This document shows, one piece after another, positions 6,884 through 12,103 of a stretch of 15,605 nucleotides of DNA. The notes under the pieces were generated by a model that saw only the letters and a list, made by a program, of their open reading frames with translations, was not told where the DNA came from and did not search any database. This DNA comes from Rhodoferax sp. (GTDB taxonomy: Bacteria; Pseudomonadota; Gammaproteobacteria; Burkholderiales; Burkholderiaceae_C). Location of the stretch: assembly GCA_016463455.1 (NCBI GenBank), contig JAEMRG010000018.1, positions 1 to 15,605 of the forward strand, written 5' to 3'. The position numbers and the translations under genes are program-made. Positions within the stretch are counted from its first letter, which is position 1; each line of letters starts with the position of its first letter.

Positions 6884-6919
6884 CAGAATGTCATAACATA
6901 CAAACATTCTGTTCGGAGG
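6884..6919 (+). promoter_or_regulatory. Inverted repeat and ribosome binding site ahead of the Phd/VapC pair
   Basis: A perfect 8-bp inverted repeat, CAGAATGT (6884-6891) and ACATTCTG (6904-6911), encloses an AT-rich 12-bp spacer with TAACAT as a possible -10. The Shine-Dalgarno GGAGG (6915-6919) follows and lies 6 nt before the antitoxin ATG. The position fits an autoregulatory operator bound by the antitoxin-toxin complex. No convincing -35 was found. Confidence 0.6.
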
Positions 6920-6925
6920 CCGCTC

Positions 6926-7186
6926 ATGACCGTGCAAACATATTCCAGCCGCGACTTCACCCGCGACCTTGGCGCCGCCAAACGTGCGGCGGCCCATGGC
7001 CCGGTGCTGATCACCGATCGTGGGCGTCCGGCCTATGCTTTGTTGTCTATCGAAGACTATTACGCGCTCAGCGGTGCTCGGCAAAGCAGTTTGCTCGATG
7101 TCATGGACGCCATTCCCGGCGGCATGGGCATCGAGTTTGATCCGCCAACAGCGCACATTGCGCTGCTCGTGGCCGACCTGATCTAG
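6926..7186 (+). CDS. Phd/YefM-family antitoxin
   Basis: This 86-residue protein is the antitoxin of a type II toxin-antitoxin pair. The N-terminal half (YSSRDFTRDLGAAKRAAAHGPVLITDRGRPAYALLSIEDYYAL, about 6-48) is the Phd/YefM DNA-binding dimer domain. The acidic and hydrophobic tail should wrap the toxin. GGAGG six bases upstream supports the ATG. The toxin gene starts 6 nt after the stop, so they form one operon. It should repress its own promoter through the inverted repeat just upstream. Phd-type antitoxins are often paired with PIN toxins, as here. Confidence 0.88.
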   Translation: MTVQTYSSRDFTRDLGAAKRAAAHGPVLITDRGRPAYALLSIEDYYALSGARQSSLLDVMDAIPGGMGIEFDPPTAHIALLVADLI

Positions 7187-7192
7187 CGCGCC

Positions 7193-7606
7193 ATGTATTT
7201 GCTTGATACCAACGTTATCTCAGAATTGCGCCACGGCAAGCCCCGCCAATCGGCCGCGGTGCGGGCTTGGGCGGCGGGCGTGCCAGCCGCCCAGTTGTAT
7301 TTGTCGGCCATCAGCATCCTGGAGTTGGAAAAAGGCGTGATGCTGTTGGAGCGCCGCACACCACCGCAGGGCAGTGCATTGCGTAGCTGGTTGGGCGCCA
7401 CGGTACGGGCATTTGAAGGGCGCGTCTTACCCTTCACTGGCAACACTGCCGCACTTTGCGCCGCGCTCCATATCCCCGACCCTCGTCCCGAACGCGACGC
7501 CATGATCGCCGCCAGCGCTTTGGAACATCGCATGACACTGGTCACGCGTAACACCAGCGACTTTGCCCCTATGGGTCTGCACGTACTGGACCCGTTTGCC
7601 GCCTGA
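7193..7606 (+). CDS. vapC: VapC/FitB-like PIN-domain ribonuclease toxin
   Basis: This 137-residue protein is a PIN-domain toxin, a Mg2+-dependent RNase that typically cleaves tRNA or rRNA and stops growth when freed from its antitoxin. The acidic active-site set is complete: D5 in YLLDTNVISEL, E44 in ISILELEKGV, D102 in PERDAMIAASALEHRMTLVTRN, and D123 in TSDF. It is full length for the family and appears intact. It follows the Phd antitoxin by 6 nt and ends 9 nt from the stop of the convergent CapA-like gene. Confidence 0.9.
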   Translation: MYLLDTNVISELRHGKPRQSAAVRAWAAGVPAAQLYLSAISILELEKGVMLLERRTPPQGSALRSWLGATVRAFEGRVLPFTGNTAALCAALHIPDPRPERDAMIAASALEHRMTLVTRNTSDFAPMGLHVLDPFAA

Positions 7607-7615
7607 ACTGGCCGC

Positions 7616-8698
7616 TTATTTGAGCGTCGGGTCCGCCAGCACCTTGCCGGGCTTGGGTAAGCCGGTGGGGCCAATATGGGAGACATGGACTTTTATGTTT
7701 TGTACGCCGGTTTTGTCCAGCTCCATGCGCAAGGCCCAGCCTAGGTAGTTGATCGGTAGCGGGAAGCCGTCGAACACAAAATTGCCCAGGCTGTAAAAAA
7801 TCGGTTTGCCTTTGTAGCGTTCGGTGTCCTGCAATTGATGCGGGTGGCCGCCGATCACCGCGTCCGCACCGGCGTCGATCATCAGCCGGGCTAACTGGCG
7901 CTGGCGGTCGTTGGCGATGGGGTCTTCCCAGCCCCAGTGCATGACCGGAATCACCACATCGGCCTTGTGTACGGTGCGGGCGGCGCGGATATCGCGCAGC
8001 ACCTGGGAATCCTCGCTCCAGGCCACGCCGGGCCGGTCGGTGTCGGCTTCAAAACTGCGGGGTTGAAACTCGTCATAGCCCAAAATAGCCACGCGCACAC
8101 CTTTGCGCTCAATGATCCAGGGCGTGTGCGCTTCGCTCAGGTTCATGCCGCCGCCATAGACGCCGATCTTGTTGTGCTTAAGCAAGCCCAGCATTTGCGC
8201 AAAAGCCTGTGGCCCAAAGTCGCCTGAATGGTTGTTGGCCAGGCCCACCGCATCAAAGTGGCGCTTGATGTATTGCAAGGCGCGCGGATGCACGCGAAAC
8301 ACATTGGGCTTGTCGTCCTCTGGGCTGCCGGTAGTTGCGACCACGCATTCCAGATTGCCGATGCGAATGTCGGCCCCGGCAAACAAACTGGCAAAACCTG
8401 CGAACGGGTCTTGCCCCTTACGCATGGCGTCCATGGGCCCGTCTTCCAGCATGATGTCGCCCACGACCACCAAAGACAGTGGCCCTTGGGTATCCGGCCT
8501 GCGCGCGGTGGAGTCCTTGTGCGCCTTGGCTGGGTGGGACGCTTTGCCTTGGTGCAGCTTCTGGGCGAGCGCTTTGGTTTTGGTCGGTGTGCCGGTGCTT
8601 TGCACGGTGCCCGGCTCTGCCGCCCACACGGGTGGCGCAGCAAGCATCACCAGCAATGCGCCAGAAGTCAGCACGGCAAAAAACGTGCGGCCCATCAT
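7616..8698 (-). CDS. CapA/PgsA-like metallophosphatase-family protein, exported
   Basis: This 360-residue protein belongs to the CapA family (poly-gamma-glutamate capsule protein, PGA_cap), which has a calcineurin-like metallophosphatase fold. Motifs in order: GDIML at about 80-84, NLE at 115-117, NNHSGDFG at 155-162, MHWGWE at 253-258, GGHPHQ at 283-288 and SLGNFVFD at 303-310. Residues 1-26 form a signal peptide (hydrophobic stretch ending VWA, then AEP), followed by a Lys/Ala-rich linker of about 40 residues, so the domain is probably periplasmic. The start at 8698 overlaps the upstream stop by four bases (ATGA), implying coupled translation; a second ATG follows at once. No other capsule genes (CapB/CapC) are present, so a role in polyglutamate synthesis is not supported here. 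A phosphatase or cell-envelope role is equally plausible. Confidence 0.85.
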   Translation of the reverse strand: MMGRTFFAVLTSGALLVMLAAPPVWAAEPGTVQSTGTPTKTKALAQKLHQGKASHPAKAHKDSTARRPDTQGPLSLVVVGDIMLEDGPMDAMRKGQDPFAGFASLFAGADIRIGNLECVVATTGSPEDDKPNVFRVHPRALQYIKRHFDAVGLANNHSGDFGPQAFAQMLGLLKHNKIGVYGGGMNLSEAHTPWIIERKGVRVAILGYDEFQPRSFEADTDRPGVAWSEDSQVLRDIRAARTVHKADVVIPVMHWGWEDPIANDRQRQLARLMIDAGADAVIGGHPHQLQDTERYKGKPIFYSLGNFVFDGFPLPINYLGWALRMELDKTGVQNIKVHVSHIGPTGLPKPGKVLADPTLK

Positions 8699-9156
8699 GG
8701 CGCCACCTCGGCCAGTGCGCATTGGTATTGCAGTTCTTTGCCCAGCAGTGGCGAGTACAAAGATACCCGGCCGGTGAGTGCATCGGGCTTGGGTGCGGTC
8801 TGCGCCAAGGGCTGCAAAAAGCGGGTGTGCTGCATGATCATGGGCTGGCGGCGGGTGTTGTAGTACACGTACAAATTAATGCTCTCCAGGCTTGACGCGC
8901 CAGTGGCATCCGGCCCTGCGGCCAGCAAGATGGCCTTGAAGCGGAAGCGGTTGCCAATCGCGACGGCTTCGGTGGTGTAGGGGTCGGTCACCACGCCAAA
9001 GTTCTTATGGTGGGTTTCGGAATTCACGTCAAAGCTGCACTGCAGCTGTGGCGCGGCCAGTGCGCTCAGTGGGCAGGCCAGCAGGGCAAAGGTGAGCGCG
9101 GCGGCTGCGGTTTGCAGCGACTGCGTTTTGTTGGGTTGGAAGGATTGAAGGACCAT
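8695..9156 (-). CDS. Small exported protein of unknown function, coupled to the CapA-like gene
   Basis: I do not recognise this 153-residue protein. Residues 1-35 look like a signal peptide (TAAAALTFALLACPLSALA then APQLQC), which predicts a periplasmic protein. The mature part is about 118 residues, has two cysteines (one near each end, possibly a disulfide) and reads like a small beta-rich domain (FGVVTDPYTTEAVAIGNRFRFKAILLAAG, INLYVYYNTRRQPMIMQHTRFL). The stop overlaps the start of the CapA-like gene by four bases, so the two are one operon and may work together. The open frame extends to 9492, but that extension is antisense to a HipA-like remnant and carries no domain. I place the start at ATG 9156, just before the signal peptide. 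No Shine-Dalgarno is visible, so the start is the weak point. Confidence 0.68.
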   Translation of the reverse strand: MVLQSFQPNKTQSLQTAAAALTFALLACPLSALAAPQLQCSFDVNSETHHKNFGVVTDPYTTEAVAIGNRFRFKAILLAAGPDATGASSLESINLYVYYNTRRQPMIMQHTRFLQPLAQTAPKPDALTGRVSLYSPLLGKELQYQCALAEVAP

Positions 9157-9235
9157 GGTTTCAGGGGTAAAAACAGCAACGGGGGAGTGTATGCGGACCA
9201 GCACCAGCGCCCGCCAGCGGCATCGGCCGACGTAA

Positions 9236-9784
9236 TCGCGGCTGCTGGATGTGGGCACGCAACGCTTTTTAGAGCTGGAGCGCTTCGACCGCGTAGGCCT
9301 GCATGGCCGACGCGCATTGATATCACTGGCATCTTTAGACGGCGAGTTTGTGGGCAATGCCAATGCGCCCTGGCCAGTTATCACCGCGCAGCTGGCCAAA
9401 CTTGGTGTCATCACGCCAGAGGCCCACGCCCGAGCAGCGCTGCTGTTTGCCTTTGGCACCCTGATTGGCAACACCGATATGCATGCCGGCAACTTGTCCT
9501 TTGTCAGCGACAGCGGAGCACCCTACGCCCTCAGCCCCACTTATGACATGCTGCCCATGGCCTTTAGCCCCACCAGCGGCGGCGTGCTGCGTGACAGCGT
9601 GGCCGCAGCCCACTTGCACGGTGCGGTGGATCGTGCGAAGTGGCGCACCGCACATGCGCTTGCGCGTGGCTATCTGGCGCGCTTATCGGAAGAAGCGCAA
9701 TTGAGTCCATCGTTTAAGTCCTGCATACAGGCCTTGGACGAGATGCAGCTTGGGGCCGCGGAAAAGATGGCTAGGTTGGATTGA
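9236..9784 (+). pseudogene. C-terminal remnant of a HipA/YjjJ-type kinase toxin
   Basis: The 177-codon open stretch from GTG 9251 matches the C-terminal half of HipA-family Ser/Thr kinases, most like the YjjJ branch: RFLELERFDRVGLHGRRALISL, LDGEFVGNA, then FGTLIGNTDMHAGNLSF with the catalytic D76 and N81, and PTYDMLPMAF with metal-binding D99. Full-length relatives have about 400-440 residues. Here the N-terminal lobe with the ATP-binding loop is missing, so no kinase activity is expected. Homology seems to run a few codons before the GTG (SRLLDV) up to a stop codon at 9233-9235. A different frame just before it (9187-9228) reads VC...ASGI, which may be the decayed continuation. There is no Shine-Dalgarno. 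The remnant lies upstream of the divergent unknown gene and may hold that gene's promoter. Confidence 0.8.
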
Positions 9785-9867
9785 GCGGATGGCGGTGAGG
9801 CGAGCCATTAAAGCCGTGAGCTAAAGGCCACCAAAAGGCGCTGTCGCGTTCCTTTTCCGAGTTCATA

Positions 9868-9904
9868 TTGCAATAAGACCAAATTAAGACTACATTCAGT
9901 CTTA
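9868..9904 (+). promoter_or_regulatory. Promoter and overlapping operator of the Phd/ParE pair
   Basis: TTGCAA (9868-9873) and TACATT (9891-9896) are separated by exactly 17 bp and make a plausible sigma70 promoter. A perfect 7-bp inverted repeat, TAAGACT (9885-9891) and AGTCTTA (9898-9904), straddles the -10. An extra direct copy of TAAGAC at 9874-9879 lies 11 bp, one helical turn, upstream. Three half-sites over a promoter fit cooperative autorepression by a Phd-type antitoxin. That the antitoxin binds here is inferred. Confidence 0.68.
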
Positions 9905-9925
9905 TCAATTCCGAGTTAAATCACC

Positions 9926-10201
9926 ATGCACTTTTCCACCCAAGTCAAACCCATCAGTTACTTGAAGGCCAACGCGGCTGAAGTGCTGGCCCAGCTAACT
10001 GCGAATCGCGAGCCTTTGCTCATTACCCAAAATGGCGAGGCCAAGGCGGTGTTGCAAGATGTAGCCTCCTATGAGCAAGCCCAGGAGACGCTGGCGCTGC
10101 TTAAAGTGCTAGCCCTAGGCAACCAAGATTTGGCTGCCGGCCGGGTTAAGCCGGTGGCACAGGTGCTCACCCGACTGCGCGCCAAGCGCGCTACGGCCTG
10201 A
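9926..10201 (+). CDS. Phd/YefM-family antitoxin of a ParE-type pair
   Basis: This 91-residue protein is a second type II antitoxin. The N-terminal part (VKPISYLKANAAEVLAQLTANREPLLITQNGEAKAVLQDVASYEQAQETLALL, about 8-60) is a clear Phd/YefM fold. The basic C-terminal tail (TRLRAKRATA) should contact the toxin. The stop TGA overlaps the toxin ATG by one base (TGATG), so the two are translationally coupled. It is unlike the antitoxin at 6926-7186 apart from the shared fold, so the two modules were probably acquired separately. The promoter with three TAAGAC half-sites lies just upstream. The Shine-Dalgarno is weak. Confidence 0.9.
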   Translation: MHFSTQVKPISYLKANAAEVLAQLTANREPLLITQNGEAKAVLQDVASYEQAQETLALLKVLALGNQDLAAGRVKPVAQVLTRLRAKRATA

Positions 10202-10542
10202 TGGCCAGCAAACCAAGCCACTACCCAGCCCTGCTTACCCAAGGCGCCGAGCAAGACTTGGAGGCCTTGTACGACTACATCGCTGAGTTTGATTGCCTAG
10301 CCAACGCCGACTCCGTGCTGGACCGCTTGGGGCGCGTTGTGTCAGACTTGTCGCACTTCCCAGAGCGAGGCATTTATCCCAAGGAGTTGCTAGCCTTGGG
10401 AATCAAGGAGTACCGGCAAACGAGCTTCAAGCCTTACCGCGTGATTTACCGTGTTCTGGACCGTCAGGTGCTGATTTACCTTATCGTAGATGGCCGCCGT
10501 GATATGCAATCTCTCCTGTCGCGCCGTCTGCTTGCCGGATAA
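10201..10542 (+). CDS. RelE/ParE-family toxin
   Basis: This 113-residue protein is the toxin partner of the Phd-type antitoxin just upstream. The family is recognised from the N-terminal helix pair (QGAEQDLEALYDYIAEFDCLANADSVLDRLGRVVSDLSHFPERG, about 15-58), the strands EYRQTSFKPYRVIYRVLDRQVLIYLIVDG, and the C-terminal DGRRDMQSLLSRRLL typical of ParE-like members. ParE proteins inhibit gyrase and RelE proteins cleave mRNA at the ribosome; the sequence alone does not decide which. It appears complete. It ends only 17 nt before psuG. Confidence 0.9.
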   Translation: MASKPSHYPALLTQGAEQDLEALYDYIAEFDCLANADSVLDRLGRVVSDLSHFPERGIYPKELLALGIKEYRQTSFKPYRVIYRVLDRQVLIYLIVDGRRDMQSLLSRRLLAG

Positions 10543-10559
10543 GTCCTTGTCCCCACCCC

Positions 10560-11480
10560 ATGAACCCTTATTTAGACATTGCCCCCGAAGTGCAAAACGC
10601 CCTATCCCAAGGGCAGGCCGTCGTCGCTTTGGAGTCCACCATCATTTCGCACGGCATGCCTTTTCCGCAGAACGTGGAGACGGCGCTGATGGTTGAGGCC
10701 GAGGTGCGCGCCCACGGTGCGGTGCCGGCCACAGTAGCTATCGTGCAAGGGCGTTTGCAAGCCGGTTTGTCCGCCAAGCAGATCGAGCGCCTGGGCCGCG
10801 CCGGCCATGCGGTGACCAAGGTTAGCCGCCGCGACATGGGTTTTGTAGTGGCCGCAGGCGCCGATGGTGCGACCACCGTGGCCGCCACCATGCGTATCGC
10901 TGCGCTGGCGGGCATACGCGTGTTTGCCACCGGCGGCATAGGCGGCGTACACCGGGGCGCCGAGCAGAGTTTTGATATTTCGGCGGACTTACAAGAGCTG
11001 GCGCAAACCCAGGTCGCCGTGGTCTGCGCGGGCGCGAAGTCCATACTCGATTTGCGCCTGACGCTGGAATATCTAGAGACCCAAGGCGTGCCCGTAGTGG
11101 GCTACCAAACGGAGGCACTGCCCGCATTTTTTACCCGCGAAAGTGGTTTTAAGGTGGACTACCGGCTGGACTCGGCGCAGGCTATTGCGCAAGCGATGCA
11201 CGCCCAATGGGCGCTGGGCCTGCCCGGCGGCATGGTAGTGGCCAACCCTATTCCCCAAGCGCATGCCATGGAGCGGGGCACCATAGACCGCGCTATCGCC
11301 CAGGCCTTGCAAGAGTCCGCCGCGCAAGGCATTAGCGGCAAAGCCAGCACCCCGTTTTTGCTGGCCCGTGTGAACGAACTTACCGGCGGCGACAGCCTGA
11401 GCGCCAACATCGCCCTGGTACTGAACAACGCCCGCCTGGCCTCGGCGATTGCGCTGGCGTATGCAGCCGTCAGCAATTGA
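10560..11480 (+). CDS. psuG: Pseudouridine-5'-phosphate glycosidase
   Basis: This 306-residue enzyme cleaves pseudouridine 5'-phosphate to uracil and ribose 5-phosphate in the cytoplasm (reversibly in vitro). It matches the PsuG/indigoidine-synthase-A family along its whole length: ALESTIISHGMPFPQN at 23-38, AVTKVSRRDMGF at 84-95, FATGGIGGVHRGAEQSFDISADL at 122-144, and VVCAGAKSILD at 154-164. E25, K87, D143 and K160 align, with a constant offset of 6, with the catalytic and Mn-binding E31, K93, D149 and K166 known from the E. coli enzyme. The usual partner, a pseudouridine kinase (psuK), is not next to it. It follows the ParE-type toxin by 17 nt in the same direction, with no obvious promoter or Shine-Dalgarno, and may depend on transcription from that operon. 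Confidence 0.95.
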   Translation: MNPYLDIAPEVQNALSQGQAVVALESTIISHGMPFPQNVETALMVEAEVRAHGAVPATVAIVQGRLQAGLSAKQIERLGRAGHAVTKVSRRDMGFVVAAGADGATTVAATMRIAALAGIRVFATGGIGGVHRGAEQSFDISADLQELAQTQVAVVCAGAKSILDLRLTLEYLETQGVPVVGYQTEALPAFFTRESGFKVDYRLDSAQAIAQAMHAQWALGLPGGMVVANPIPQAHAMERGTIDRAIAQALQESAAQGISGKASTPFLLARVNELTGGDSLSANIALVLNNARLASAIALAYAAVSN

Positions 11481-11506
11481 CCCGGTCGCACGCCGGGGCT
11501 ACCGGC
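11481..11506. other. Alternative GC hairpins between convergent genes
   Basis: Directly after the psuG stop, CCCGG (11481-11485) can pair with CCGGG (11493-11497). GCCGG (11492-11496) can instead pair with CCGGC (11502-11506). These lie in the 29-nt gap between the convergent psuG and Lrp-type genes and could help end transcription, but no U-run follows on either strand. Confidence 0.3.
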
Positions 11507-11509
11507 CCA

Positions 11510-11989
11510 TCAGCCCTTGAGTGGAATATGCGTGCTGTTTTTCACTTCTTCCATCACCGCATAGGTACGGGTTTCGCGCACGCCAGGTAGTTGCCACAGC
11601 ACGGTGCCGGCGAAGTCACGGTAGGCGGCCATGTCGGCCATGCGGGTTTTGAGCAGGTAGTCAAAGCCGCCGGCCACCATATGGCATTCCATGATTTCGG
11701 GGCGCACTTGCACGGCGGCTTTGAAGGCTTCAAACACATGCGGCGTGGTGTGGTCTAGCAGCACTTCCACAAAAACCATCAATCCGGCGCCCAGCTTGGC
11801 CGGGTTCAGGTGCGCCTGGTAGCCAAGAATGAAACCCTCTTTACCCAGGCGCTGCACCCGCGCCAGTACGGCGGTGGGCGACAAGGCTACCGCCTCGGCC
11901 AGCTTGAGGTTGGAAATGCGCCCGTCTTCCTGCAAGGCACGCAGAATTTTTAGGTCGGTACGGTCCAGACTGGAGGCAGATAGGGTCAT
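11510..11989 (-). CDS. Lrp/AsnC-family regulator, probable regulator of putA
   Basis: This 159-residue transcription factor has an N-terminal winged helix-turn-helix (LDRTDLKILRALQEDGRISNLKLAEAVALSPTAVLARVQRLGKEGFILGYQA, about 8-59) and a C-terminal AsnC ligand-binding RAM domain (VFVEVLLDHTT...RPEIMECHMVAGGFDYLLKTRMADMAAYRDF...VRETRTYAVMEEVK). It is full length for the family. It is divergent from putA with a 114-nt gap. Since this PutA lacks its own DNA-binding domain, the gene is very likely a PutR-like proline-responsive activator; that role comes from context and known relatives, not from a motif. No clear Shine-Dalgarno precedes the ATG. Confidence 0.92.
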   Translation of the reverse strand: MTLSASSLDRTDLKILRALQEDGRISNLKLAEAVALSPTAVLARVQRLGKEGFILGYQAHLNPAKLGAGLMVFVEVLLDHTTPHVFEAFKAAVQVRPEIMECHMVAGGFDYLLKTRMADMAAYRDFAGTVLWQLPGVRETRTYAVMEEVKNSTHIPLKG

Positions 11990-12023
11990 CGATGATTTAT
12001 TCGCTATGAAAAGGTAAAAATAA

Positions 12024-12055
12024 AGATAAATATTCGTCTTATCTAATGGGAATAT
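12024..12055. promoter_or_regulatory. Interleaved inverted repeats in the lrp-type/putA divergent region
   Basis: Two inverted repeats interlock in an AT-rich stretch: AGATAA (12024-12029) with TTATCT (12039-12044), and ATATTC (12030-12035) with GAATAT (12050-12055). AT-rich imperfect dyads are typical of Lrp-family binding. The position between the divergent starts suits control of both genes. I could not assign a confident -35/-10 pair for either gene. Confidence 0.5.
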
Positions 12056-12089
12056 AGCGCTTTACACCAAACTACACGCCGCCAGGCGC

Positions 12090-12095
12090 AAGGAG
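12090..12095 (+). promoter_or_regulatory. Strong ribosome binding site of putA
   Basis: AAGGAG lies 8 nt before ATG 12104 and fixes the start of putA. Confidence 0.8.
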
Positions 12096-12103
12096 TCACA
12101 CCC

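Noticed and set aside
8695..9492. 265-residue version of the small exported protein
   Set aside because: The first 112 codons are antisense to the HipA remnant and would bury the signal peptide inside the protein; the start at 9156 puts it at the N-terminus.
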